Shown: positions 46,740 to 57,719 of the stretch, in pieces
How positions within the stretch are numbered: the first letter of the stretch is position 1
How the letters are laid out: every line of letters begins with the position of its first letter
NCBI RefSeq assembly: GCF_963675165.1
Contig: NC_087377.1
Coordinates: 8,263,122 to 8,327,121 of the forward strand
DNA from: Halichondria panicea
Taxonomy: Eukaryota > Porifera > Demospongiae > Suberitida > Halichondriidae
Direction: 5' to 3'
Length of the DNA: 64,000 nt
The notes under the pieces: model-generated
Told to the model about the DNA's origin: nothing
The model's input: only the letters and a program-made list of their open reading frames with translations
Databases searched by the model: none
Position numbers and translations under genes: made by a program

Positions 46740-47075
46740 CATAATCCCGATGTGTCATCTTGTGGATAAAATGACTTGTGTTGTGGCGAGAGGCGAGCCT
46801 AAGTGCTTCATCGTCTGTCAGACCAACATGCATACACCTCAGCAAGGACAGTCTGTAGCAACGTATTATCTGGATACTTGGCTGCTACTATCCTTCTTGC
46901 CAAGGCCGTATGCTGGCCTCCAAGCAGCTCGTACTTGTAGGCGTCCACTCTGTTGGTGTCAAACACCTCTATACTCTCGACAGAAATACACAGAACAGAA
47001 ATTGGAGGTACACCTGGAGCAGATGGATCCTTGGTGAACTTCTTCACCACAAATACAGTGTCGACCGTTTAAGCA
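46740..47075 (-). pseudogene. Broken ParB-like gene, exon 3 equivalent
   Basis: From 47075 down: VDTVFVVKKFTKDPSAPGVP, then DAYKYELLGGQHTALARRIV and, after a one-base shift near 46825, GLTDDEALRLASRHNTSHFI and HKMTHRDY. This matches exon 3 of the gene at 1-1957 (STFLGHLKKRMVADPSAPGA; YEYEVLGGLHSL; GLSDEESLRLASRHNDNSHF). The GG-Q-H box and SDEE/TDDE box are both kept. Flanking exons are not found. It points away from the decayed DUF7869 copy that begins about 200 bp to the right, as in the intact pair. Confidence 0.75.
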
Positions 47076-47280
47076 GCGTTGTATTTTTGGTTCTGAGAGG
47101 TTTCTGGCTGGAGATCAATAGTTCCTGCATGCATGCATGTACATACAATTTCAAGCGAGAGAAGTTCAAGAAGAGGAGACAGCTAGGACTGGAATAAACA
47201 TTATTATTGTGCCTCGGTGCGCATGCGCAAGCGAAGTTGAAATTGCATGTGTAATCAGTTTTTGGAAAAAATATTTTTCG

Positions 47281-49641
47281 AAGGTGCTTTCAGCAAGTGT
47301 GATATTTGCACTGAGTTTGACTAGGAAAGAATGAAGAGTGGATGGAGATGTGGATTTAAGAAGGAGTATAGTGCATGTCAGCATGCATGGCCATATTGCA
47401 TAATATGCAACTTAGGAATGTAAACTAAATAGGACTTGACAATTAATTTTTAAACTTACGGCATATTATATATTACATATTTATCTACAGTTTGGCTGAT
47501 TCAGTTTCCATGGAAACTCTTGTAATTACAAACCACGACTATAATTAAAGAAGTAATTGATTTTCAAACTTTCTTGAATAACCGACATTGTATTATGTTT
47601 GGTATCATAATATTTGGGGTATACTGACTTATAGCACATGTACTTACACTTTATAGAGAGATTTTATTGAAAACATGCAGTAAAGATATTTTACAATTAT
47701 TAATCAACTTTATGGGTACATATTTTGAATTTATATCATGTTCAATAAGAATTATGATATCAACTTCAAACCAGGGTTATTAATTCAATTAACTGCTAAT
47801 AGACAACACTATAGAGAGTTTTTATCATTTGTACAAAAGAAATGAAAAAAAAAGTGGGAGTACAAAGATAAAATTACTCGTTGATACTTATGCGTGGTTG
47901 ATTCGTCATGGGCCTGACCAGAAGCAGTGGATCCATCTGTATCTTCAGAGGTATCAGTGTCAGAGAGAGATGCATCAGTTTCAGTTGAAACATTAAGATC
48001 AGGAAGTGAGGAATCACCATCATCAGATCGTGAACTTTGTGAGAGTTTTGCCTTCTTTGTGAGCTCTGGCTTGCTGCAGGTGCTTGCTTCTCTTGTTTGT
48101 ACGAGGCATGAATAGCTCAGGAGACAATGGATTAATGGCAGAAATAGCTAGCTAGCTAGAAATAGCTATTAAATCAGAGCTAGTGAAAAACATCTAAAAA
48201 GAAAAAATACGTTGCCATGGTGATGACGTCATTTGCGTCATAATTGCCCACAAATTTTTGCCTTTTTTGGTGGGCTACTCTATATCTCCAGAAATACTTA
48301 CTCAAATGAAATTTCGAAAAAACCATTAAATAGAGCTCTGCAAAAGCTGATGATTGACACTAACTTTACCACAAAAATGTGTTTACTACGTGAATGACAC
48401 GCAATGCAAATTATGGCCACTTATGGTGAATTGCACTATATATGAACAATATCTACAGATTTTTCATTAAGTGACTCTGTAAGTCTTTACCTTGTATATA
48501 TTCAAGTACAGATTACATTTCCAAGCAATTATTGTATATTAATTCTTTGCCTTTAGTCAGACAGCAATAAAACGTACCTATAGATTACCTGACTCGTCCC
48601 ATGTGCATATACAACATCAAAAATGTAATTATGGGTGCATGTTGGGACTCACAATTATGCATACGAATTTTATTCCATCTTGCTATTATTATTATGGTGA
48701 CAGGCAAGAAAGGCAGAAGTATTATGGTCATAGGGATAAATCTAGAACAAATCCAGAGCACAGTGTTACCATTGAATCATCATTGATGGCATGGATCAGC
48801 ACAAGACCAATCTTCAGATCCCAAAGTCTGTGCAGGGATTGCTTCCTCTCAGAACACACGTCACTGGAGCGCTAGTACACACCCGGGCCCCTCATGGAAA
48901 GTTAGCTCACGTCTAGATCTACATTGAATATGCCTCATGACTGCAACGTTATGGTTCATGTGCTCAAATCCTTGATCATCTCCCACCAGTTCTCAACATC
49001 CAACTAGACAATACAGCAAAAGAAAACAAAAACAAGTTCTTCCTGATCCTGCAGGGTTTTGCGCATTGTTGGTAGACTGGAAGATATTCACATAATTATT
49101 ACATAGCGACTGCACCACTGCCCTGCCCTAATGACTAATTATAACCATTCATGCATACATTGTCAATGCATGGTTGCCCATGCATGCATATGACACTGCA
49201 TGTGTATACATTGTGCTACAGCTTTTCTCAAGGATATCTAAGCAGCTCACTCTAAAAGGAGCTGAATCTTTACCAGGTAATATGCATTCTTGAATAAGTA
49301 TAGGTATTAATTATGCATGGTAGTCGATTATAATTGTAGCTATATAATTATACTTCCTATAAAGGTTGGTTTTGAATTGATTGTAATGATTATTTCATGT
49401 ATAAGTGTACAGATCTCCCAAAGCAGATTACACAGTCAAGCACACCTACCCCAAAGGTTGAGATACTCAATACTATTTCTGCTGTGAGGTCGTGGCTGGA
49501 ACCTTGTATTGATGGACTAAACGGTGACTCTTCCACATTGCTTCAAATTCTTTTTAGAAGATGGGAAAGCTGTGTTGTATTTTCGGCATTGGAGCAGTGA
49601 TGCTTGGTGCAATGCTGATGTAGCAGTGAAACTACTTCCGG
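47281..49641 (+). pseudogene. Decayed DUF7869-type gene (third copy)
   Basis: Exon equivalents: about 47284-47385 (AFSKCDICTEFD, then a stop), 48704-49082 (frameshifted, with MAWIST replacing the DGMDQ site, LRTHVTGALVHTR and QLDNTAKENKNKFF), 49222-49276 (only LFSRISKQLTLKGAESLPG remains, the HTHEDVDQ half lost) and 49413-49641 (SAVRSWLEPCIDGLNGDS, YFRHWSSDAWCNADVAV). It is nearest to the 14715-16830 copy. It forms a divergent pair with the ParB-like remnant at 46740-47075. Confidence 0.78.
47386..48690. other. Long intron or insertion within the third DUF7869 copy
   Basis: AT-rich sequence between the exon 2 and exon 3 equivalents, far longer than the matching intron of the intact gene (163 bp). 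It probably contains an unrelated insertion, but no terminal repeats were recognised. The frame 47927-48115 is Ser/Glu-rich and not convincing. Confidence 0.35.
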
Positions 49642-49884
49642 CAAGTCTGCATGTATATACTAACTTTTTTTTTGTCAGTGATCATACTAAATGCCTCACA
49701 AGCACATGCATATGGCAACACCGTTTGTGCAAGGGTGTATGCAGTTGCTAATAATATAGCGGTGTTTTACAGACGCCAAAGTTCCAACATAATTATATAT
49801 TCTACAGCTCTCTAGGCCCTGATAATACACCCATTCCATTCTTGAATTCTTGAAAAATGTGCCTATAAAAAATTGGATTTTACA

Positions 49885-50015
49885 CTATATAGCGTATTTT
49901 TGAGGGTGATTTTCGCTGATTTTGTGCATTGGGTTAGCATGCAATCCTATACACAAAGATGAAGTCCACAAAAATTGTTAGAATTATCTGCTATAACATG
50001 CAAAGATGAAAGGTG
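49885..50015. mobile_element. Truncated CCGTATAGC-family MITE
   Basis: TATATAGCGTATTTTTGAGG, then GATTTTGTGCATTGGGTTAG and ACAAAAATTGTTAGAATTA, follow the left half of copies 3 and 5. The right terminus is missing. Confidence 0.5.
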
Positions 50016-50239
50016 TAATAGATCTAGTAGCAATGTAACACCTAATGTTGTGTATGTTTCATATGATAAAAAATATCTCTCTGTTAGCTTCTCCAAATCT
50101 AGTATGCTAAACAGAGTCAATAAAAACAAGTTAACACAACCATGGAATACAACAATAACATAACAATGCAGATAAGATTTACAATTAGAATTCTATTCTG
50201 ATCCTACAAAAGAGAAAGGGAACTTTTAACAGTGTGTGG

Positions 50240-50580
50240 ATGCATGCATTATGGTTTCATTTGTGTTTTTTGCAGGTTTTTGGTTTTTTCTACTTCACGC
50301 TTGGAAACATATTTCTCAAGTACCGGTCACGTCTATATAAGTTATGTAAATCTGGTTGCAATTGTCAAGAAGAAGCTTATTGACAAATATACAATGATGC
50401 CTGTTATCCTTGAACCTTTCATTGCAGATGTTGTAAAATTAGTAAGGATAATATCCTAGCACCTTTCATTTCATTGCAGGTGTTGTAGTACATTCTTGTC
50501 CTCCCATGCACAGGAATTAAGAGGGGTACACCTTTCCCATCTCCCACTGCAGCAGAAATGTTATGGCACAATACCGTTAA
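50240..50580 (+). pseudogene. MHDVLEG-type transposase-like gene, FYFTLGN exon (copy 2)
   Basis: After TTTTTTGCAG the frame encodes FGFFYFTLGNIFLKYRSRLY, then by a frame change LVAIVKKKLIDKYTMMPVIL and EPFIADVVKL, ending at a GTAAGG-type donor. A second small exon follows CATGCACAG. The segment is about 85-90 percent identical by eye to 61343-61621, so the two are recent relatives or one duplicated unit. Confidence 0.6.
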
Positions 50581-50987
50581 CGACAGCCTTGTACCAAGAT
50601 GACAAAAATTACTTGTGAGGGAAAACAAAATATGTAGTGATAACAAGGTATTTGTTTCCCTCCAAAGTGATTAAAAGGTCAAATAAAGTGAATCTCTCAA
50701 GCTGATTTGTCTAGGGCGCGATATAATATTATTATAGCTCAAACAATTAATTCCCCTTGTGATTATAAAGACGATCAAGCTAGTGGTGGTGTATAAACTC
50801 AGGGGTGCGAGGGTAAACTCAGTTTTACATAGGGCTACGTGGTGTTTTAATTAATGACCTTTTGAACTTTTGGCACTGATCGTTTTTAACAACACTCATG
50901 GTCGATCATTAAGCACAAATGTTCATCATTATATAATGTGTATATAAATTATAAAAGCTATTGCTGTAATAGCTATACGTGCTTTGG

Positions 50988-51345
50988 CACCGGCACCTCC
51001 ACCGAAGCATCAGCACGTACCTGTTCCATTCACCTTATGTGTACATGTACTTACACTCCATTTCACTCTTGTAATTTCTACATAATAATCAAATACCTGT
51101 CAATCCTTGAAGGTGTTAGGGTTAGTAGTAGCTTTGACACGTACATGTACTTACACACTCCATTTCACTCTTGTAATTTCTGCATAATAATCAAATACCT
51201 GTCAATTAAGAAGTGTGTTAGTAGCTTTGACACCTCCACCGAAGCACCAGCACGTACCTGTACCAGTCACCCTAAGTACATATACTTGCACACACCATTC
51301 GTAATAATCATTAAATACCTGTCAATCCTGCACATTAAAAAAGGT
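50988..51345. repeat. Tandem repeat of about 105-130 bp, three copies
   Basis: Copies of CATGTACTTACACTCCATTT, CACTCTTGTAATTTCTACAT, AATAATCAAATACCTGTCAA and AGTAGCTTTGACACCTCCAC recur. The GCACCTCCACCGAAGCATCAGCAC portion also occurs singly near 10995, 19140 (inverted) and 57915, so it is a dispersed repeat that expanded locally. The open frame across it is not taken as a gene. Confidence 0.75.
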
Positions 51346-52001
51346 GTCACGAGCAGGAGTACATTCCTGTCCTGAGTCAATGCAGATTGATATGAAACTC
51401 CACTATAGTGATCATGAAAGTGCTTTCTATAACAATAATTGTTGTGTTTCTACAGAAACGTGTGACACGGCGAGTTTATTCACCAAAGGAAGCTTTATAG
51501 TGAGCAGACTACAAGCTAAGCTACCGACAACTATTGCAACATCTTATCAAAGGTGGAACTATAGCAACACTAACCCCCGAAGTTACGACAGCTACATAAT
51601 AATTATACACATTGTTGCAATAACAGGTTGATCTTGACCTCATGATTGTCATTTTCTGGGATACAAAATAAATGTAGCAATAAATGTTTTAATTATAGTG
51701 TACATGCCATGTTAATGACTTTCTGATCTGCATGCGCAGTTGTAAGCACATTTCTAGACGATTTTCCCCGTGAAATATGCTCTATTGGATAAGAGTCAGT
51801 TTGGAATAAAGCTAATCATGGTATGCTACATGCAGATGTCAATTGACTGTTAAAGCCTTAGGGTATGTTAACTGAGAGTATTAAAATTTTGGAGTGACAA
51901 AGCAAAATGGGTCTATTCAATGGACATGGGATTTTCAGTAATTACAAAAGACAAGCACTAGAAAAAAACTTAGAACTACTCAGCTAGTGATGTTAAAGTC
52001 T
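51346..52001. other. Non-coding stretch next to the membrane protein gene
   Basis: The frame at 51344-51631 has no motif. The 3' end of the membrane protein transcript (minus strand) should lie here; AATAAA-type signals on that strand are plentiful but not distinctive. Confidence 0.35.
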
Positions 52002-53717
52002 TTAATCTTGAGAAACTGTTGCAATAAGTGGTTCATACTCATTTGGATACAGAAGGCGATGGGGGATTGTCTCTTCGTCGTTGTTTACTGCATTTTTTCG
52101 AGACTTTTTCGTTTTGTACCACGATCGACACAGTTTGAAAGTCGAATAGGCTACGTAGCATACAATGTATAAAAGAGGTATCAATTTCAAAACGTTTGGT
52201 AGGTCTATCCATCCAGCATTATATGCTGTCCAATACAGGTGCCAAGATGTTCCGATTGAAAATATCAACCAAAAAATTGAGTCGAGAATATTGCACCAGT
52301 CAACTCGATATGGGCGTAATGCTAGCACTAATACAGCTGGAATGGTCGGTCCCATGGCGTAAATTAGTTCACTGAACTGTTGGTTGATGCAAAACACCAG
52401 AATGATTCGGAGGATTAGATATAAGCCAGCAAACCATCGATAGTCCCTTGTTCCTGGTTCAGTTCCATTCTTAAAGCATCCTTGAGTAATATTAGCCATT
52501 TCGTCTATCAAGAGGCATTTTAATCGACATAAAACAAGAAATTTTTGAAAAGTTCTGTTCTGGTAAAATAAGATGAAAAGAGCAGGCAATAGTACAAAGA
52601 ACAGGGTAAATAAAGATGATAAAACTATGTACGGAATGTGGTTCTTAGAGAATGCTTCTGTCTTGGCATCATAGTAGATGTTGTTTGTAGTATATCCACA
52701 CACATTCCAAATTGTAACAGGTTGGATCAGGTACAGTGAGATAGAACAAAACTTACAGTATGACAACAGCATAAAAGTCGTGAATGCATTAATCACAGAC
52801 CCTTTGATTTGCCAACTCTTCCTGAATCTTACTAAACATTTGTGCAATGGCCTCCACACAATCACAATTATTCTACACCCTTTGTCATGTAGCGTTATAC
52901 AGATGTACACAAGCAATATCAATACCATTGGGTAAAGAGCCTCGATATATTGCAATGACAACACTGTTAACATGTTCATTTCTTCACTGATGCAAAATGA
53001 GGGAACAGCATATGTGAAAAAATCTAAGCTGAATAATCCATATACATCAGCAACGAATTGTGTTATCGAGTATGATTCCTCCAATCCATGAACAGCAAAC
53101 GGGTAATTGTTAAACACATTTGTGATCAGTTGGACGCAAAGCACAAATCCATTCAAAGCAGGAGATGCTATATTGATCCTAAATACAATGACAATAATGC
53201 ATAACACAGTAAGTGGCAACATTAGCCTCACAAAGAAGAGGAACCATCCATATGGAGAACCCACGCATTCTTTGCATTCTCGATAGTACGAAAACACAGC
53301 TGGTCCTAGTCCTGGTAAACAATCACTACACAAGAGCCCGGTGCGATTCAGAGGGCTACATATTTGCTCAGTTAGTTGCAATGTGTCCTGCGTTATGAGT
53401 TCGTGTGGTACTGTATTGTATCGTGTGTTGTAAGGGCAGCGTCCTAAAGACGTCATATTGTTTTCAAAGGTTGCGCAGTAGTCTCTTCTGAGAAGTTGTG
53501 GTGGAACTTTACACTGAGTGATATAGGCATTAGTGTACTGACTACCTCCACAAACACACTGAGTACTGTTCTGGTACCAATACCAAGTAGGGCATTTTCC
53601 AGGAGGATTTTGTGCTATGGACTGTAGGCAATTATAATTCTGAGCTGCACTACAATCTAACACACTTAGTATTGCAATAGCTAAGATTATAAAATTACTC
53701 ATGTTATATCTATTCAT
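52002..53717 (-). CDS. Intact cysteine-rich, many-pass membrane protein, single exon
   Basis: A 571-residue frame begins at ATG 53717 (a second ATG five codons on also works). Residues 7-25 form a signal peptide. Residues 26-155 are extracellular with about twelve cysteines and several N-glycosylation sites; the block CSPLNRTGLLCSDCLPGLGP followed by FSYYRECKEC (120-151) is an EGF-like C-x9-C-x2-C-x14-C-x2-C hallmark. About ten hydrophobic segments follow (roughly 157-180, 190-206, 221-243, 258-277, 309-333, 361-386, 427-446, 452-468, 476-497, 511-530), then a basic tail. I recall large families with this cysteine block and membrane bundle in sponges and choanoflagellates, function unknown. 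The lack of introns and the intact frame suggest either a real retrocopied or lineage-expanded gene. A receptor or transport role is inference. Confidence 0.8.
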   Translation of the reverse strand: MNRYNMSNFIILAIAILSVLDCSAAQNYNCLQSIAQNPPGKCPTWYWYQNSTQCVCGGSQYTNAYITQCKVPPQLLRRDYCATFENNMTSLGRCPYNTRYNTVPHELITQDTLQLTEQICSPLNRTGLLCSDCLPGLGPAVFSYYRECKECVGSPYGWFLFFVRLMLPLTVLCIIVIVFRINIASPALNGFVLCVQLITNVFNNYPFAVHGLEESYSITQFVADVYGLFSLDFFTYAVPSFCISEEMNMLTVLSLQYIEALYPMVLILLVYICITLHDKGCRIIVIVWRPLHKCLVRFRKSWQIKGSVINAFTTFMLLSYCKFCSISLYLIQPVTIWNVCGYTTNNIYYDAKTEAFSKNHIPYIVLSSLFTLFFVLLPALFILFYQNRTFQKFLVLCRLKCLLIDEMANITQGCFKNGTEPGTRDYRWFAGLYLILRIILVFCINQQFSELIYAMGPTIPAVLVLALRPYRVDWCNILDSIFWLIFSIGTSWHLYWTAYNAGWIDLPNVLKLIPLLYIVCYVAYSTFKLCRSWYKTKKSRKNAVNNDEETIPHRLLYPNEYEPLIATVSQD

Positions 53718-54600
53718 TGAGCCAGCATAATAGTATATCTATACTGTAGCTATAGCTAAGTCACTCTATACAGTAGAACCACAGATACTATGGACCTAAA
53801 ACGAGAAGAGGGCAACAACTACACTATCCCAGAGAAGGTTGGACACACATCATCATGACGCCTTCAGTCATGTGATAATTATAAACGTTGAGGTCAAAGG
53901 TGAGAATGTAAAGTGCAATGCGCAAGTACGTAAGAGCTAGAGAACGCTAAAGATAACTAGTGCTCTGACCTCCTCTGCTCATATAGATCATAATCCTGTT
54001 AGACAAAAATTAGTAGCTTTGACAGTTGTCTTAATTAATTAATCAACCAGGAAAGGGTTTTAAAATAATTGTGTATACTGACTGACCTTACTATTAATTC
54101 TAGGCGCACGGTTGTCGGACCTCCTCTGACAGCAGTATACATTGTGAGTTGCATGCCCTCTTCTCTTCATACACCCTTGGTAGAACCTCGCTAATCCAAA
54201 CCAGATCCCATCCGGATGTCATTAATAATAATTATTGATTATGAATATCACAAAGACATTTTTGACAAAAGTTTTGTACATGTATTATGATATTACTGTG
54301 GCCATAAAGACAGGGAATAGTCTTTTATCTCAACTTTCTCTCCAATACAGTGAGTCTTGTGAGCTCTCTCTTGCTTCGTTTTTCTTTGCAGTGGCCGCGG
54401 CCATTGTTTCCATTGATGTGATATGCGCGATCAGAGGAGGCTGGACACGCGTCATCCGTATAGTCATCCGTTAGTCATTAATTAATAGTCATCAATATAA
54501 TTCTATGAATACGCTTAAAATCGTCGATCCTGCAGCATTTTACCTAACTCTTCCTCTTGCTCGTTTATCTCTCTTGTATTATATCTCCTGTTAGTTAATG
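53718..54600. other. Upstream region of the membrane protein gene, with AGAGGAGG-type repeat ends
   Basis: Motifs related to the 11651 and 12128 elements occur near 53825 (GAGAAGGTTGGACACAC), 53968 (CTGACCTCCTCTGC), 54110 (TGTCGGACCTCCTCTGACA) and 54430 (AGAGGAGGCTGGACACGCG). They could bound one or two degraded elements but I cannot pair them with certainty. The frame 54235-54474 is not convincing. Confidence 0.4.
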
Positions 54601-54609
54601 AGTCGTAGT

Positions 54610-55138
54610 AGTTTAACACTATGATCGCTATACCTGTACATCTGTTTTGCAACCCCTAGCTTGATGTAAGCTTAAACAAGCCAGTTAAAGCAATTCTTCG
54701 TGAATCATGGAACAACTATATGCTTGAGCAGTCAGATTCTCCCATCGATAAAATTAAAACCATATATAAACAAATGGTTTTAGATTGGATTGAAAATGCA
54801 AACTCCACTCTTAATTCGAAACAAGTATCATTACGAAATCTTTTTTAGTTACAGGCCTATCCAATGCTCTTGGTGAACATGAAAACGACCTCATCCGAAA
54901 TGAAACAGTCCGAAAAGAAATTGAAGAAATTATCAGCGAGGTTTTTGGAGAAGAAACAATGGGATTTCAGGCAAGTTCCAACCAGGATTCAGATCCATTT
55001 TCAAGCGACTCAGAAGCATCTTCAATTGCTGGAACTGATCAAGAGCTATTTTCTGATAGAGAGATTAACGTGAGCGAATATTCCGATGAAGCAATCACTT
55101 CACCCGAGTTTGAATTGATCACTGAAGATGAAAACTGA
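54610..55138 (+). pseudogene. C-terminal part of a pogo/Tigger-type transposase
   Basis: The pieces NTMIAIP, CTSVLQPL and DVSLNKPVKAILRESWNNYM, then MVLDWIENANSTLN, LVTGLSNALGEHENDLIRNE and an acidic tail ending at TGA 55138, follow the end of pogo-like DDE transposases: GGCTS-x-LQPLDVS-x-NKPFK ... W ... GISNALDG. Two lesions are plain: a 4-bp insertion between QPL and DVS (the third catalytic Asp) and a one-base loss in the T run at 54839-54846. The N-terminal DNA-binding and first DDE parts are absent. The tail is long and Ser/Asp/Glu-rich. Confidence 0.72.
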
Positions 55139-55769
55139 GACCCAAGGCCTTATTGTACTTGAACGTAGCATTACCTCCTACAATTATAGCTCTTATAATG
55201 GTAACGTGCATCGATCACACTATAATGAATGATCATGCTGTTTTAATAGACAAGTACATGACACCAAAGAATCAATCATTATAATCATTTTACATAAACG
55301 GGAGGGGTAAATAAAAATGTTTTACTGTCAATTTATTAATTGAAGTACTATTGGTTTATACTTCATATCCATCAGCAGTGAGTTCAACTTTTTAATGTCC
55401 TTTTTTCCCCCCTGAAACTTGTAAATACAAGGTATCTCAAGTCCACCTTCCGGTAAAAACGAACGCTGCCTCCTTCCAGTTACAACGCAGGTTATTGTCC
55501 CACCCCTACCAATGAAATGCCAGCATATTTGAGAAATTTCTTTGGGAACATGCCCCACAGTTTCTCATTGGGGGTTTGGCAATAGCAACTGCATAGGGGT
55601 TGCCGTGCTCCTGCTGAGTTGGTAACTCTTCATTTATTGTAGGAGACTATACATTTTTGTACACATGGAAACCACGAACAACACTTCAGTAGCATTCAGT
55701 TGCTTGATCCATAGTAAACAAACTTGCAATAATGCAGCTGAGCAGTGTATACGTATAACAAGACCACAC

Positions 55770-55868
55770 CCATTATAATTTAGGCGCCAGCTTGGGCTGA
55801 ACGCAATTTTTTTGTGTTCTACGCCACTCAGAAGTGGTTTCTGGCGCTGTAATTACATCATTTACGGT
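55770..55868. mobile_element. Partial element, TACCGTAATTGATG family
   Basis: ATAATTTAGGCGCCAGCTTGG and CACTCAGAAGTGG and GGCGCTGTAATTACATC match one half of the element at 23299-23726, in opposite orientation. The end TTTACGGTA is slightly altered. Confidence 0.65.
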
Positions 55869-56577
55869 ACTGTTCTGTGTGTCCCAATATGTAGAGGTTA
55901 TAAAGAAAGAAAAGATGAATCGTTCTAGGTCGCGATAATTAGCTAATTAGAGCTAAAGGTTAATCGTGTCCTCCCTCCTGTGGTACTGGTACTGCATGAT
56001 GTAGAACAACGTACACAATGTGTAGCCTGTAAGTTTTAACTGTCTAGCACAGCAACTCAGGAGCAGTAAAAAAAAACTAAACTAGACTGGAGCTAGACAT
56101 GCTGAAACATGTGAGAACAGGTACGTAGTTGGTACTATACTGTGACATGTTGAAAATCGAATGGCTCAAGGTCCTGCATGGAGTAGGATCCCAGAGTCAG
56201 CTAACAGAGACTATAGGCATACAACAATAAATTGAAGCAATTAATAAGCTTTAATTAGTGAACCTGTTCCATTATGCTAGATTGTTCCTGGTAGATCTAT
56301 ATACAGGATCACTTCAGTTAAATAACCCATGATTTTGCTCGCTTTTTAACACCGAAAAAGCTGCATGTTAATGTATTATAGAAACAAACTTCAAAAGGTG
56401 GTCCTCCGTCTCCAACTATCACTGAAGCTGATTGTGACGTAGCCTCAATTCGAGGCTAATTCTGACACTGCTGTTACCGATGGTTACACCTAGTAAAGTG
56501 AGACATTGTAGCTATGCTATTATCTTGCCTTATATACATGCTCATTCAACTACTCACGATCACATTGCTTTCTACAG

Positions 56578-57464
56578 GATACTTCGCCCACATGCACAAT
56601 AGATCCAGCAACCCCTGACGAAGGGGTGATAATCATTGGGAATGAAATACCCAATCCGTTCCCGTTCCCCACCCACTATCGCTCGGACATTGAAGCAGGA
56701 CTGCACCTGAAGTGCATGGATTCTGTAGTCCAGGCTAAATTTCTAACGAGGATTGCCGGTGTCATGTATATACATGTACAAGAGAAATCCAGATGTCGAT
56801 GACTATAATTATAGAAGTGTTGCTACTCAGGTAGTGAACCGCTACCCCTTCCTGTCGTCACCACTGGAAGGCATGGTAAGTTAATGTATTGTGAGTTTTA
56901 GTTAGTATACCATTATTATTGCAGGGCCATATCGTGAAAACTCTGAGAAATAGAATGAGGGAAAAGAGGAGGCAGAAAAAAAACAGAAGGAACAACGCCG
57001 ATAAAGATAGAGCACATCAGTGCATTTGAAAAACAAAAAAAGAAGACGAAAGATCAAATTCAATGTTCCTGGAGGGGACGACGAAGGCTCTTATATCCGC
57101 CACTGCAAGTATGTTTCCTTTAGGGATTTTTTCTTCTCAGTATATCAATATTATTTAACAGATTTCTCTGTGGAGAAAACAAAAAAGATCACCGAATATG
57201 GTTTCAGTAATAGAACTAATGTGCCTAATGAGATATCTGAGCATCCGATGCACGTTTCTGCGATCTTGGAAAAGTTCCCCTTTCTTGGGAACAAGGAAAT
57301 TGTAAGTACTTTTAGTCTACAATAATTATTAATTTTACTCTATTGTACAGCTGATTGCCGAACTCTGGAGGAACCTAAGAAAAGAAAGCAGCCCCTCAGA
57401 TGCTGAGCTTTGGAACAATTCGTTCAATAAATCTTGGAATGTGCAAGACATCGAGTACCAGTAG
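56578..57464 (+). pseudogene. SAMD3-like protein, N-terminal and middle exons (copy 2)
   Basis: Exon 56578-56875 encodes NPFPFPTHYRSDIEAGLHLK, KFLTRIAGV and, after a one-base shift near 56768, MYKRNPDVDDYNYRSVATQV and VNRYPFLSSP. Exon 56925-57301 gives GHIVKTLRNRMREKRRQKKN, a frame break near 57028, then KKRRRKIKFNVPGGDDEGSY and MHVSAILEKFPFLGNKEI. Exon 57351-57464 gives LIAELWRNLRKESSPSDAEL before a stop. The run F-P-x-x-YR-x-x-IE ... KF-x-x-x-IA ... P-x-x-x-DY-x-x-VA-x-x-x-V-x-x-YPFL ... GHI-V-x-LR-R resembles SAMD3-like proteins as I recall them. Splice borders are good; three lesions break the frame. Confidence 0.6.
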
Positions 57465-57529
57465 CATCCACAAATTGTTGTGGAAATTGGACAGTTGGCA
57501 GGTATATATTATTTTTAATGTATAATAAT

Positions 57530-57606
57530 AGGCGCATTTTTATGCCTCGGTGCGCATGCGCAAGCGAGGTATACGGTAGTGTGTTTGTGTGTGTGTGTGT
57601 GTGTAG
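57530..57606. repeat. CGCATGCGCAAGCG dispersed motif and a short TG tract
   Basis: TGCCTCGGTGCGCATGCGCA, then AGCGAGGTATACGGTAGTG, precedes a (TG)n microsatellite. The same CCTCGGTGCGCATGCGCAAG occurs at 47212-47232, so it marks the end of another short interspersed repeat. Confidence 0.6.
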
Positions 57607-57719
57607 ACTGCTACAGCTGCTCAAGGATGAATCAAGTGCAAGTAAGAGTTTCTATAGGCTTCTAGTCATGTTTACTTGGATTTTAATTCGTGGATTTGCA
57701 AAATAATGCGAGTTATGCC

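Noticed and set aside
50938-51375. 145-codon Cys/Thr-rich frame
   Set aside because: It translates the local tandem repeat; peptides repeat with the DNA unit.
52001-52362. Plus-strand frames opposite the membrane protein
   Set aside because: They are shadows of the strong minus-strand gene.
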